From Pontibacter burrus (lineage in GTDB: Bacteria; Bacteroidota; Bacteroidia; Cytophagales; Hymenobacteraceae), in contig NZ_JAAGWD010000001.1 of NCBI RefSeq assembly GCF_010686685.1, positions 868,001-932,000 of the forward strand: a stretch of DNA of 64,000 bases. Reading direction: 5' to 3'. Under the pieces are notes generated by a model. The model ran no database searches, was not told the DNA's origin, and was given only the letters and a program-made list of their open reading frames with translations. Positions 8,808-18,067 of this stretch are shown here, one piece after another. The stretch's first letter is position 1, and each line of letters begins with the position of its first letter. A program made the position numbers and the translations under genes.

Positions 8808-10067
8808 ATGGCACCGAAAGCTGCATTCTATAGATTGCTGATACTGACTATAAGTATAGTGGCAGCTGCCTGCAGCCAGCGCATGCCAACAAATATGCCC
8901 ACACAGGGGGCAAGAAATCCGGCCAGAGCTGCAACTAATGCAACAGCCCGGCCCGAAGTTACAATGCAGTACACTTACCAGGCGGGTGCCGACAGCCTGA
9001 AGCTTTATTTTCTGTTCTCGGATGTGAGCCGACTGATGCAGCTGCAACGATCAGCCAGCAACATGACCTACGATGTAACGGCTAACGACACCAAAGCAAT
9101 TTTGCTGCGCGATACCGTCAAAGTCGCTACAATTACCGGCCCCGGCAGCCCCGATGAGGTTATTGCCAGTATCAGTATTCCAAACCAGCTGGTTGCTGCA
9201 TCGAACACGCTGCAGGTTAAACTATGGCAGGAGTTTGCGGGGCAGGCCAGAATGCAGACAGCATTTAAAGTGCAGCTGCAGCCTTATATGCTGACCAAAC
9301 AAGGCATTCTGTTACACAAAAGTACAGGCAAACCCCTGCTGCGGGGCTATATGACCACCTCAGATTCCTTGGTTCTGCAGAGCACTGATACTGCCAGCAT
9401 GTTGATTTACCGGTTTAATGCTGATATTTTGCCGGCCCTGCCCCCGATGTCTACTCGGAAGGAAGCAGTGCCAACCGCTGTTAAGCCTTTAGACTCAACT
9501 ATAGTTGCTGCTGCTGATACTTTTATGTTGCCACAGGAAGGGCTTTACCTGCTTTGGCCACGTAGCGAATTTTCACGTGGATTGGTAGTCAGGCCCTGGT
9601 ATTTTCCGCAGGTGACAATGGCCCGCGAATTGCTGGATCCGCTAATTTACCTTACTACCTCAACAGAACGTGAGCGGATGTTTAATGCACCTGATGTTAA
9701 AAAAGCAGTAGATGATTTCTGGATGGAAATAGCAGGAGAGAAGCAGCTTGCCAGGGAGTTAATCAGAACATACTATGGCCGCGTAGAAGAGGCAAATAAA
9801 CTATACACATCATTTAAGCCGGGCTGGGCCACCGACCGTGGCATGATTTACCTGATCTACGGGCCACCAAGCGATGTAAGCCGTGTAGGGAACACCGAGA
9901 CCTGGATCTACCGCGAAACGGAAATGCAGCTCTATGTCAGGTTCGTTTTTACAAAAAAACAGAATAACTTTACCGAAAATCATTATGAGCTGATACGGCG
10001 TCGTGAGTACGAAGAAAGCTGGTACAGCACAGTAGCAAAATGGAGAGCAGGAATAACAGATATGTAA
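8808..10067 (+). CDS. GWxTD domain lipoprotein
   Basis: 419-residue predicted lipoprotein. The N-terminus has a short hydrophobic stretch with a lipobox-like VAAAC, so Cys22 would be lipidated. The middle (about residues 45-240) looks like beta-sandwich structure. The C-terminal part (about 260-419) is helical and holds the family signature GWATDRGMIYLIYGPP near residue 343, followed by ETWIYRE, which defines the GWxTD domain common in Bacteroidota. The molecular function is unknown. Its last 28 bases overlap the start of rlmB, so the two genes are probably co-translated. Confidence 0.88.
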   Translation: MAPKAAFYRLLILTISIVAAACSQRMPTNMPTQGARNPARAATNATARPEVTMQYTYQAGADSLKLYFLFSDVSRLMQLQRSASNMTYDVTANDTKAILLRDTVKVATITGPGSPDEVIASISIPNQLVAASNTLQVKLWQEFAGQARMQTAFKVQLQPYMLTKQGILLHKSTGKPLLRGYMTTSDSLVLQSTDTASMLIYRFNADILPALPPMSTRKEAVPTAVKPLDSTIVAAADTFMLPQEGLYLLWPRSEFSRGLVVRPWYFPQVTMARELLDPLIYLTTSTERERMFNAPDVKKAVDDFWMEIAGEKQLARELIRTYYGRVEEANKLYTSFKPGWATDRGMIYLIYGPPSDVSRVGNTETWIYRETEMQLYVRFVFTKKQNNFTENHYELIRRREYEESWYSTVAKWRAGITDM

Positions 10068-10885
10068 GCGGTAACCGCTACGGCAGCCCAAGAGCCCCGA
10101 AAGAAGAAAAACTGGAAATGATATTCGGCTCCCGCCCGATACTTGAAGCCATGCTGGCCGGTAAAACGCTGGAGAAGATTTTCCTGCTTAGAGGAGCCAA
10201 AAACCCAACCACCGACGAGATTATAGCAGAAGCCCGCCGCTTTGATGTGCCTGTAGTTACAGTGCCGGTAGAAAAATTAAACAACCTAACGCGTAAGAAC
10301 CACCAGGGAGCTGTGGCTTTTATTTCGCCTATCAGCTACCAGCCGTTGCACGAGATTGTAACATCTCTGTTTGAGCAGGGTAAGAGCCCGCTGCTGCTGA
10401 TACTGGACCGGATTACCGATGTGCGCAACTTTGGCTCAATTGCCCGAAACGCTGAATGTATGGGTGTTGATGCTATCGTGATCCCAAGCCGTGGTGGCGC
10501 CCAGATAAATGCAGATGCTATGAAAACATCGGCAGGGGCATTGAACCTGGTGCCGGTTTGCCGCGAACCGAACCTCAAGGAAACTATAGATTACCTGAAA
10601 GACTACGGCGTGCAGATTGTAGCCTGTACTGAAAAAACAGATGCCAACCTGACTGACGGATCTCTGGACATGGTAGGCCCTACTGCTATTTTGATGGGTA
10701 GCGAAGAAGATGGCATCTCGCCGGAATACCTGAAACGTGCCGATGCTAAAGTCCGGATTCCGCTGCTAGGACAGATCGGGTCACTAAACGTATCGGTTGC
10801 CACGGGTATCATACTTTACGAAGCCATGAGCCAACGCCTCCGCGACTCGGGTTACGCTAACCTGGGTACGTTTGAACCAAGATAA
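10040..10885 (+). CDS. rlmB: 23S rRNA (guanosine-2'-O)-methyltransferase RlmB, SpoU/TrmH family
   Basis: Predicted to methylate the 2'-O of G2251 in the peptidyl-transferase P loop of 23S rRNA. The N-terminal substrate-binding domain starts at MIFGSRPILEAML (residue 27), and the knotted SPOUT methyltransferase domain shows all three motifs: DRITDVRNFGSIARNAE near 132, ILMGSEEDGIS near 217, and IPLLGQIGSLNVSVATGI near 237. The start at 10040 lies inside the preceding GWxTD gene; an alternative ATG at 10118 would remove 26 basic residues and avoid the overlap, but an extended basic N-terminus is normal in this family. A strong terminator follows. Confidence 0.94.
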   Translation: MESRNNRYVSGNRYGSPRAPKEEKLEMIFGSRPILEAMLAGKTLEKIFLLRGAKNPTTDEIIAEARRFDVPVVTVPVEKLNNLTRKNHQGAVAFISPISYQPLHEIVTSLFEQGKSPLLLILDRITDVRNFGSIARNAECMGVDAIVIPSRGGAQINADAMKTSAGALNLVPVCREPNLKETIDYLKDYGVQIVACTEKTDANLTDGSLDMVGPTAILMGSEEDGISPEYLKRADAKVRIPLLGQIGSLNVSVATGIILYEAMSQRLRDSGYANLGTFEPR

Positions 10886-10889
10886 AAAC

Positions 10890-10918
10890 AACAGGCTGTC
10901 TTAACCGGGCAGCCTGTT
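10890..10918. terminator. Intrinsic terminator after rlmB
   Basis: AACAGGCTG at 10890-10898 and its complement at 10910-10918 form a 9-bp stem with an 11-base loop. The stem is followed by TTGTTT on the plus strand and preceded by an A run. Confidence 0.85.
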
Positions 10919-11025
10919 TTGTTTGAGTCGTAACTATAGGTAGCAGTATTTAATGCCATCCTGTCCTGTACTCGTACCTTCGCTGCGGGTCATGATCTCA
11001 TTTTGTAAATGCATCGCTCCCGGGC

Positions 11026-11045
11026 AATACTGACATGTCAGTATT
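11026..11045. promoter_or_regulatory. Perfect 20-bp palindrome, candidate operator upstream of the ACR3-like gene
   Basis: AATACTGACATGTCAGTATT is perfectly self-complementary with no spacer and lies 48 bases before the ATG of the transporter gene. A symmetric site of this size at this distance is what a dimeric repressor such as a TetR-type regulator would bind. No regulator gene adjoins it, and no T-run suggests a terminator. Confidence 0.6.
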
Positions 11046-11093
11046 TTCTCTTTTGCACGAGTAATAATAGACTTAGTATTTGATTAACAGGCA

Positions 11094-12059
11094 ATGAGTC
11101 TTCTTAACAAACTCCATACACTGATTATATTAGTTGCTGTATTGCTTGGGCTGTTTCTTGCACAGGTGCCTTTTGTAGCTACATATGCCGCCTCTTTTAT
11201 CATCCCGTTCTTAATGCTGATGCTTTATGGCTTGTTTTTAGCCATGCCGCTGCAAGGGCTGAAGCAAGGCTTTCTGCATAAAAGGTTTTTAACTATAAAC
11301 CTGCTCTTCAACTTCGTATGGACGCCGTTGCTTGCCTACCTGTTAGGGTATTTGTTCCTTTCAGGTGAGCAGGCTTTGTGGATTGGTTTCGTAATGCTGA
11401 TGGTGACGCCCTGCACTGATTGGTACATCATATTTACAGGTATTGCGAGGGGCAACACAGTGCTTGCAGCATCCATATTACCACTAAATCTACTGCTGCA
11501 GGTCGTGCTGTTGCCGGTTTATCTGCTGCTGTTTTTTAACCAGACAGGCATTCTGCCAATTGGTGCCTTGCTGGAGAGTATTGTTCTGGTCATTGCCGTG
11601 CCATTCATTCTTGCACAGACTACAAGGGACTTCATGATAAATCCAGAAAGGCAAACGCTGTTTCAGGACAGGTTACTACCATTTTTTGAGTCGATGCAGA
11701 TCATATTTCTTGGTCTGGCCATAATGGCAATGTTTGCTTCAGAAGGAAAACTTTTGCTTGATAACCTGAGCGTAGTGTACACTATGCTCATTCCGCTGCT
11801 GCTTTTCTTCATCATAAATTTTGTGCTCAGTTTGTTTGCAGGTAAATGGGTAGGTCTCAATTACGCAGATTCGGCAAGCCTGAGCCTGACCACACTGGCC
11901 CGAAATTCACCAATTTCGTTAGCAATAGCTGTTGCTGCATTTCCAGATATACCGCTTATAGCATTGGCACTGGTCGTAGGCCCGCTGGTAGAACTCCCCG
12001 TTTTAGGCTTGGTTTCACAGGCACTGCTGCTCATTAGGAGAAAGCAGTTAGTGAAGTAA
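11094..12059 (+). CDS. ACR3-like / bile acid:sodium symporter superfamily transporter
   Basis: 321-residue membrane protein with ten predicted helices, matching the length and fold of the BART superfamily. The segment VTPCTDWYIIFTGIARGN near residue 104 matches the helix-4 region where ACR3 arsenite exporters keep an essential cysteine (PCT). The second half contains the repeat-like motif TLARNSPISLAIA near residue 268, which fits the discontinuous helix of this fold. Arsenite export is the nearest assignment, but DW follows PCT here instead of the common AM, so another anion is possible and there are no neighbouring ars genes. The palindrome at 11026 suggests inducible expression. Confidence 0.75.
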   Translation: MSLLNKLHTLIILVAVLLGLFLAQVPFVATYAASFIIPFLMLMLYGLFLAMPLQGLKQGFLHKRFLTINLLFNFVWTPLLAYLLGYLFLSGEQALWIGFVMLMVTPCTDWYIIFTGIARGNTVLAASILPLNLLLQVVLLPVYLLLFFNQTGILPIGALLESIVLVIAVPFILAQTTRDFMINPERQTLFQDRLLPFFESMQIIFLGLAIMAMFASEGKLLLDNLSVVYTMLIPLLLFFIINFVLSLFAGKWVGLNYADSASLSLTTLARNSPISLAIAVAAFPDIPLIALALVVGPLVELPVLGLVSQALLLIRRKQLVK

Positions 12060-12176
12060 GCATTTGCTAACTATAACCTATAGTTGTAGTTGTATTAAGT
12101 TGTGTTAAATAAAGTGCAAATCCTATAGTTTGAGTTAAAGCGCATTCTGCTCTTTTTAATGTGCCCAGCTTTTCGT

Positions 12177-12184
12177 TAGATTTG
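12177..12184 (+). promoter_or_regulatory. Putative Bacteroidota -7 promoter element for the CvfB-like gene
   Basis: TAGATTTG fits TAnnTTTG and lies 43 bases before the ATG at 12220, giving a leader of about 30 nt. The upstream region is T-rich but lacks a clean TTG at -33. Confidence 0.4.
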
Positions 12185-12219
12185 TAGAAAGGCAGCAGAC
12201 ACAACAAACAATAACACAT

Positions 12220-13059
12220 ATGGTGGATTTAGGCAACTATAACGAGCTGGAGATAGCACGTGAAGTAGACTTCGGAGTATACTTAACCTCAGAAGATGGA
12301 GATATTCTACTGCCTGCCAAGTATGTGCCCGAAGGTGCTAAAGTAGGGGATTTTGTGCGCGTGTTTGTTTACCGCGATTCCGAAGACCGTGTTATTGCCA
12401 CCAACCTGCAGCCTTATGCCACGGTAGGGGAGTTTGCTGGTTTGCTGTGTAAAGATACATCTAGCTTCGGCGCTTTCCTGGACTGGGGGTTGGAAAAAGA
12501 CCTGCTGGTGCCGCTCAATAACCAGAAGGTGAAAATGGTGCCTGGCCGCAAATACTGTGTGTATATCTATTTAGATGATGCCTCGGACCGGATTGTAGGT
12601 TCGGCAAAAATAAATAAGTACCTGAATAGCGATGACATTCAGGTAAAAGAAGGCGAACAGGTAGAGCTCCTGGTTGCCGAGTATACTGATCTGGGGTACA
12701 ACGTGATCATCAATAACCAATACAAAGGGCTGCTTTACCGAAATGAGGTATTCAAAGAACTGGAAATAGGCGATAAGCTGCCGGGTTATATCAAATCCAT
12801 CCGCACGGATAACAAAATAGACGTAACGCTACGAAAACCCGATGCTGACACCTTCAGCGAGATGGACGAAACAGCTGCTAAAGTAATGGAATTGCTGGAG
12901 CAGCAAAACGGTACCCTAAACCTGTCTGATAAAAGTGACCCGGAAGATATTTACCGTATAGTTGGGATGAGCAAGAAGATGTTCAAGCGCGCGATCGGCA
13001 ACCTGTATAAAGCAGGTACGATCGAGATTTTTGAAGACTACATCAAGCTCAGGCGCTAG
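12220..13059 (+). CDS. CvfB/YitL-family S1 RNA-binding protein
   Basis: 279-residue protein with three tandem S1-like beta-barrels and a C-terminal winged helix, the CvfB layout. The first module runs through GVYLTSEDGDILLPAKYV (near residue 19). The second contains TSSFGAFLDWGLEKDLLVP (near 80). The third contains EYTDLGYNVIINNQYKGLLY (near 155). The last 65 residues, with DIYRIVGMSKKMFKRAIGNL, are the winged helix. CvfB affects virulence and RNA metabolism in staphylococci, but its exact activity is not settled. It stands alone, with a -7-like element upstream. Confidence 0.9.
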   Translation: MVDLGNYNELEIAREVDFGVYLTSEDGDILLPAKYVPEGAKVGDFVRVFVYRDSEDRVIATNLQPYATVGEFAGLLCKDTSSFGAFLDWGLEKDLLVPLNNQKVKMVPGRKYCVYIYLDDASDRIVGSAKINKYLNSDDIQVKEGEQVELLVAEYTDLGYNVIINNQYKGLLYRNEVFKELEIGDKLPGYIKSIRTDNKIDVTLRKPDADTFSEMDETAAKVMELLEQQNGTLNLSDKSDPEDIYRIVGMSKKMFKRAIGNLYKAGTIEIFEDYIKLRR

Positions 13060-13140
13060 TTAGCTATACTTCCGCAAACTCTTACCTTAACCAGACTAAC
13101 AACCTTTTACAGCAGCGCTTTCGTCAGGCGCCGTAATACC

Positions 13141-15657
13141 ATGTTTTACAAATATCTCGTCTTTGCCTTAACTTTTACTTTTTTTTCTGTCAACGCCGCA
13201 ACCGCTCATAACGATAAAAACAAAGGTCCGGAAGCTGCAGAGCTAAAGCGCAAAACCACTGTAGTTACGCGTGCAGCCAAAGCCCCTGTGCTGGACGGAT
13301 ACCTTGAGCCTGAAGTTTGGCAGACAGTTACACCGGCAACCAACTTTGTGCGTTATGACCCGCACAACGGTATGCCATCGTCGCAGAAAACAGAGGTATA
13401 CTTTTTATATGATAACGATGCTGTTTATGTAGGCGCCATGCTCTACGATACGGCACCGGATTCAATTCTTACGCAATATGGTTCCCGCGACTCAGGCGAG
13501 AATAACTCCGATATGTTTGCCGTATACCTGGATACTTATAACGACAAGCAGAATGCCTTTGCCTTTATGGTTTCGGCAGCAGGCGTGCAGACGGATATTA
13601 AATTCTCGCAGGGCCGTGAAGACTGGAACTGGGATGCCGTTTGGGCCAGTAACGTGAAAAAAAATGAGCAGGGCTGGGTAGTGGAGATGAAGATACCCTA
13701 CGGTGCTATCCGTTTCCCGAAAGCTGAGGTGCAGACATGGGGTGTAAACTTTATGCGTGTCATCCGTCGCACCCGTGAAAAGTCGTACTGGAACCACGTG
13801 GATAACTCAGTAGAAGGCTTTGTGAACCAGGAAGGCCGTGCCATTGGCATAGAAGGTATACAGTCGCCGGTGCGGTTGCAGGTTACGCCATATGTGTCTG
13901 GAGCACTGAACCACTACTCCGGCAATGCCGAAGTTAAAAGCAACTATAGCCATGCCCTGAGTGGTGGTATGGATGTAAAGTATGGTATTAATGATGCCTT
14001 TACGTTAGATGTAACCCTGGTACCGGACTTTACCCAGGCACAGTCTGATAACCAGGTGCTGAACCTGAGTCCGTTTGAAGTGAAGTTTGGCGAGAACCGC
14101 CAGTTCTTTACTGAAAGCACAGAGCTGTTTAACAAGGCGGGCATCTTTCACTCACGACGCATCGGGGGAACTCCTTTGTTTAGAGGTTTAGTAAGCCGGC
14201 AAAAAGAAGAGAATGAAACTATAGTGGAAAACCCAACTATAAGCGGGCTTTTAAATGCGACCAAGTTATCCGGAAGGACGAGAAAAGGGCTAGGTATCGG
14301 CATTCTGAATGCTATTACCCGCAACATGTTTGCCACTGTAAAGAACGAAGAGACTGGAGAAGAACGCGAGATACTGACAGACCCTTTTACCAACTATAAC
14401 GTGTTTGTGCTGGACCAGACCCTGCCACGCAATTCGTTTGTTACGTTTACCAATACCAATGTTTCTCGCACTAAAGGCGTTTACGATGCCAACGTATCGG
14501 GGCTGCAACTTCGCTTTGCTGACAGAACAAACAACTTTGCAATAAGAGCAGGAGGTAACCTGAGCCAACTATACGGCAGTAACATTATACTTCGTGGCGA
14601 TACCTTAGCAGAAAACCTGCACCTGGGGCACCAGTACAATGTAAACTTCAGTAAGATAAGCGGCAATCTGCGTTTCGGCCTGAACCACCACGTAGAGTCA
14701 GATACCTATGAGATAAACGACATGGGTTTCCTGAGCAATAACAACGAGATCAGTAACAGTGCCAGCATCAGCTATAACTTCTACCAGCCGGTTTGGAAGT
14801 TCTTGAGCTGGAGCAACAGCCTGAGTGTGAACCAGAGTATGCTATATGCGCCGCGCGAGTTTGTGAGCATGAACCTGAACGCAAGCACAAACGTGCGCTT
14901 CCGTAATTTCATGAGTGCATACTGGAATGCCAGTTTCAGACCGGGTAATGCCTACGATTATTTTGAGGCAAGAAGTTTTCCGCAGGTTTACATAAAGCCA
15001 TCTGCCTACGAAACAAATGCCGGTTTCAGCACTGATTACCGCAAACGCCTTGCCCTGGATGCTTCTTCCGGTTTATGGCGCTCTGACCGTTACGATCAGT
15101 TCAGCTGGTGGGGTAATTTCAGCCCGCGTTTCAGGGTAAACGATAAGCTGCTGCTTACTAACAGCAACAACTATAGAAAAGAGCTTCGCAACATTGGCTA
15201 TGCTGGCAGAGACGAGAGCAAGAACACAATTTTTGGCGACAGAACTGTTACGACCTTAACTACCACTTTATCCGGAGCATATATCTTTAACGAGAAAACG
15301 GGGCTTACTTTAAACATGCGCCACTACTGGAGCAGGGCAGAGTATCAGAAGTTTTATGAGTTAACCAGGCAGGGCGGCTTATTGCCAGCCACGCCTGAGC
15401 GCAATGGTAACCTTGGCTTTAACAACATCAACTATAACACCTTTAACATAGACCTGGTGTATAGCTGGCGTTTTGCCCCGGGCAGTGAGTTAATGGTGGT
15501 CTGGAAAAATGCTATAGAGGAAAGACAGCATGAAATACAGAAGCGCTATATCGAGAATATGAACAAAATGCTACAGGCGCCGCAGAACAATAATTTCTCG
15601 GTAAAATTATTATACTATATAGACTATGCTAGTATAAAAAACGTAATCTCTGCATAA
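13141..15657 (+). CDS. DUF5916 outer-membrane protein with N-terminal carbohydrate-binding-like domain
   Basis: 838-residue exported protein. A signal peptide (about 1-23) is followed by a CBM9/DOMON-type beta-sandwich at about 45-235, recognisable from APVLDGYLEPEVWQ and then AVYVGAMLYD. From about 245 to the C-terminus it is a long series of amphipathic strands with alternating aromatic residues, consistent with an outer-membrane beta-barrel (the DUF5916 part). The first strand set ends in PFEVKFGENRQFFTEST, a conserved block of the family. Binding or import of a saccharide or glycoconjugate is a guess from the CBM9-like fold. It precedes the Rossmann protein gene by 21 bp, so co-transcription is possible. 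Confidence 0.88.
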   Translation: MFYKYLVFALTFTFFSVNAATAHNDKNKGPEAAELKRKTTVVTRAAKAPVLDGYLEPEVWQTVTPATNFVRYDPHNGMPSSQKTEVYFLYDNDAVYVGAMLYDTAPDSILTQYGSRDSGENNSDMFAVYLDTYNDKQNAFAFMVSAAGVQTDIKFSQGREDWNWDAVWASNVKKNEQGWVVEMKIPYGAIRFPKAEVQTWGVNFMRVIRRTREKSYWNHVDNSVEGFVNQEGRAIGIEGIQSPVRLQVTPYVSGALNHYSGNAEVKSNYSHALSGGMDVKYGINDAFTLDVTLVPDFTQAQSDNQVLNLSPFEVKFGENRQFFTESTELFNKAGIFHSRRIGGTPLFRGLVSRQKEENETIVENPTISGLLNATKLSGRTRKGLGIGILNAITRNMFATVKNEETGEEREILTDPFTNYNVFVLDQTLPRNSFVTFTNTNVSRTKGVYDANVSGLQLRFADRTNNFAIRAGGNLSQLYGSNIILRGDTLAENLHLGHQYNVNFSKISGNLRFGLNHHVESDTYEINDMGFLSNNNEISNSASISYNFYQPVWKFLSWSNSLSVNQSMLYAPREFVSMNLNASTNVRFRNFMSAYWNASFRPGNAYDYFEARSFPQVYIKPSAYETNAGFSTDYRKRLALDASSGLWRSDRYDQFSWWGNFSPRFRVNDKLLLTNSNNYRKELRNIGYAGRDESKNTIFGDRTVTTLTTTLSGAYIFNEKTGLTLNMRHYWSRAEYQKFYELTRQGGLLPATPERNGNLGFNNINYNTFNIDLVYSWRFAPGSELMVVWKNAIEERQHEIQKRYIENMNKMLQAPQNNNFSVKLLYYIDYASIKNVISA

Positions 15658-15678
15658 GCTGAAAACCTACTGCTATTT

Positions 15679-16350
15679 ATGCAAAAAACCCGAAATGCGT
15701 TAATTGCCGGTGCCAGTGGGCTGGTGGGTAGCCACTGCCTGCGCCTGCTCCTAAACAACGACAGGTATAGCCAGGTCATATCCATCGGTCGCCGCGAGTT
15801 ACCGCTCATACATCCCAAGCTCGATCAGAAAATAATCGACTTCGATAACCTGAAAAAGTACAGCACCGAACTGGTTGCTGATGATGTCTTCTGTTGCCTG
15901 GGCACAACTATAAAAAAGGCAGGGTCGGAGGCCAACTTTTACAAAGTAGACTACAGTTATGTGGTGGAACTGGCCCGGCTTACAGCAGCTAAAAATGCCG
16001 CGCAATTCTTGGTGGTTTCGGCGATGGGCGCTGATGCGGGTTCTATGTTCTTCTACAACAAAGTAAAAGGCGAAATGGAGCGCGATATACAGGACCTGGA
16101 GTTCAGGGGAGTACACATCTTCCGGCCATCGTTGTTGCTGGGCGAGCGCGAAGAGCACCGCACCGGCGAAGAATTTGCAGCCAAAGTAATGACACCACTC
16201 AGCAAGTTAATGGTTGGGCCGTTACGTAAGTACAAGCCTATTGCCGGTGAAGATGTGGCCAAGGCCATGGTGCATGCTGCTACACACAATACCGGTGGCG
16301 TTCATATTTATCCTTCCGATAAAATAGCAGAGATGGCTGCCGAACTATAG
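15679..16350 (+). CDS. NAD(P)-binding Rossmann-fold protein (HTATIP2/YraR-like)
   Basis: 223-residue single-domain protein. The dinucleotide-binding loop GASGLVGSHC is at about residues 11-20. The middle carries DDVFCCLGTTIKKAGS and FLVVSAMGAD, followed by the YNKVKGEMER segment whose Tyr and Lys match the YxxxK of short-chain dehydrogenases. This combination is typical of the HTATIP2-like atypical SDR group. Substrate unknown. The TAG stop itself sits inside a copy of the AACTATAG word. It lies between the DUF5916 gene and a methyltransferase on the same strand. Confidence 0.85.
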   Translation: MQKTRNALIAGASGLVGSHCLRLLLNNDRYSQVISIGRRELPLIHPKLDQKIIDFDNLKKYSTELVADDVFCCLGTTIKKAGSEANFYKVDYSYVVELARLTAAKNAAQFLVVSAMGADAGSMFFYNKVKGEMERDIQDLEFRGVHIFRPSLLLGEREEHRTGEEFAAKVMTPLSKLMVGPLRKYKPIAGEDVAKAMVHAATHNTGGVHIYPSDKIAEMAAEL

Positions 16351-16395
16351 CTGTACCCGTTCGTAAAGGCATAGCACCTAATAAAGCTATACCTT

Positions 16396-17181
16396 ATGAA
16401 GCAACGCCAGCTCCGGCACGTTTTCCCGAAAGCCTCTCAATACGACCCAGAGTGGGTACGCAAGCACTCTATGGGTGAGAACGTACTTTTTAATCTCGAA
16501 AGCCTTACCAAATCACTGCACCTTGAGCCAGGCATGCGCGTGCTCGACCTGGGTTGTGGCAAAGCTATCAGTTCTATTTTCCTGGCAAAAGAATTTGGCG
16601 TAACGGTTTGGGCCGTGGACGAAGCCATCTCGGCCAGCGACAACTATGAGCGCATACTGGAGGAAGGATGTGAAGACATGGTAATCCCTATCGAAGCTGA
16701 TGCCCGCTCGCTGCCTTTTGCCGAAGAGTATTTTGACGCCGTGATTGTAGTAGATTCTTACACCTATTTCGGAACCGACGAGAAGTATCTGCCCTACATT
16801 GCCCGCTTTGTGAAGCCTGATGGGTACATTGCTATAGTTGATGTGTGCTTTACCAGAGAGATAGAAAGCCTGAAAGAAGTGCCGAAGTTTTTGCGCCGCG
16901 ACTATAAGAACTACTGGTACTTTATACATAGTATTGAGTGGTGGCGAAAACTATGGAAAAAAACCGGATTAGTACAAATTGAAGCTGCAGAAGAACTTTC
17001 CGAAGCTGACGTGGTGCGCGAGCATTACATTAAAGATTTTGAGCAAGAGAAAAAACCAGATGCTTTTGCAAAAGCGCTAAAGTTTGATGATCAGCGGTTT
17101 ATATCATTCTTTAAACTCATCGGCCGTCGTACACGCCGGACTGCTTACCTGCAGAGCTACAAAGCAGCGCCTAAAAAGTAA
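16396..17181 (+). CDS. Class I SAM-dependent methyltransferase
   Basis: 261-residue cytosolic enzyme. Motif I is VLDLGCGKAISSIFLA near residue 49, the acidic end of strand 2 is WAVDEA, motif II region EADARSLPFAEEYFDAVIVVD is near 97-117, and PDGYIAIVD is motif III. The C-terminal 110 residues are charged and helical, with WYFIHSIEWWRKLWKKTG. The small-molecule substrate cannot be deduced. It follows the Rossmann gene by 45 bp. No frameshift or oddity. Confidence 0.88.
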   Translation: MKQRQLRHVFPKASQYDPEWVRKHSMGENVLFNLESLTKSLHLEPGMRVLDLGCGKAISSIFLAKEFGVTVWAVDEAISASDNYERILEEGCEDMVIPIEADARSLPFAEEYFDAVIVVDSYTYFGTDEKYLPYIARFVKPDGYIAIVDVCFTREIESLKEVPKFLRRDYKNYWYFIHSIEWWRKLWKKTGLVQIEAAEELSEADVVREHYIKDFEQEKKPDAFAKALKFDDQRFISFFKLIGRRTRRTAYLQSYKAAPKK

Positions 17182-17284
17182 CTGTGTAGTGCAATATTTA
17201 TTTTTTAATGCGTTAGAAGTTTTAATTTTACCGCACCGGCAGTACAATTTTGCCGATCGCACAAATTTCAACTTTTAACCTTTT

Positions 17285-17776
17285 ATGAAGACGTTTTATC
17301 GAATTTTCTTTGCACTGGCGCTGGTTCTGTCAGTAGGTTTTAGTGCAAATGCCCAGAGTGGCTACCAGACAGGTATTGGTTTCAGAGGCGGTGTTGCTTC
17401 GGGACTTACTGTTAAGCACTTTATCAAAAGTGATGCTGCCATTGAAGGTATTCTGAGCACCAGTTTCAGACACCGCGGTACTGTAATTACAGTTTTGTAT
17501 GAGAAGCATGCACCTGCCTTTAACGCGCGTGGCCTGCAGTGGTACTATGGTATAGGTGGTCACGTTGGTTTTCACGAAGGCCGTCACTACTATGATCATG
17601 GTCACAAACACTACCACGACAATGTAGTAGCCTTAGGTGTAGACGGCGTGCTTGGTCTGGAATATTACATCCGCGACATTCCATTTACCATCGGTGCAGA
17701 CATCAAGCCTTATATTAACATACCGTCCGGCGGCGGTTTCTGGGATTCTGCCCTGCATGTGCGCTACGTGTTCTAA
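17285..17776 (+). CDS. Small outer-membrane beta-barrel protein with histidine-rich loop
   Basis: 163-residue exported protein. The signal peptide (1-23) ends in ANAQ. The rest shows alternating strands such as TGIGFRGGVASGLTVKHF and ends in the aromatic residue Phe (HVRYVF), as outer-membrane barrels do. Length fits an 8-stranded barrel. Between strands near residues 98-114 lies a histidine-rich stretch (HEGRHYYDHGHKHYHDN) with seven His, which would sit in a loop and may bind metal; that is inference. A terminator follows at 17821. Confidence 0.8.
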   Translation: MKTFYRIFFALALVLSVGFSANAQSGYQTGIGFRGGVASGLTVKHFIKSDAAIEGILSTSFRHRGTVITVLYEKHAPAFNARGLQWYYGIGGHVGFHEGRHYYDHGHKHYHDNVVALGVDGVLGLEYYIRDIPFTIGADIKPYINIPSGGGFWDSALHVRYVF

Positions 17777-17820
17777 TCTGGCTTAGTACTGAATTTTTGA
17801 ACAATTGAGTTTTACTATAG

Positions 17821-17853
17821 AAGGCTCTGTCAGAAATGGCAGAGCCTTTTTTG
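17821..17853 (+). terminator. Intrinsic terminator after the small porin gene
   Basis: AAGGCTCTG at 17821-17829 pairs with CAGAGCCTT at 17840-17848, with two further pairs inside the loop. The 3' arm runs into TTTTTT. Confidence 0.85.
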
Positions 17854-17943
17854 TTTGAACTAGAGATTGGGGTGATTGGATGGGTTTGGGGATTAAGTCA
17901 TCACTTATAGTTGGAGCTATAGTTTCATAGTTGGTGTTTGTCC

Positions 17944-17980
17944 AACCACCCCTACCCCTCCTTATCCAAGGCGGGGAATT
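17944..17980. repeat. CCACCCCTACC element, copy 1
   Basis: Short pyrimidine-rich element ending in GGCGGGGAATT that can fold back on its CCCC stretch. It is closely related to copy 2 at 18068-18099, about 120 bp away. Elements of this kind occur between genes in several Bacteroidota genomes, as far as I recall. Confidence 0.6.
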
Positions 17981-18067
17981 TTACCTCACACCAGCACTCT
18001 CCTAAAACAGAAGAAAGAGAACTTATGCCATTCTATAGTTTGGAGTATAATTCTATAGTTGGCAATT

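Noticed and set aside
8691..9047. 118-codon minus-strand frame across the DUF2723/GWxTD junction
   Set aside because: It spans a terminator and the start of a clear lipoprotein gene on the other strand, with Cys/His-rich composition typical of antisense frames.
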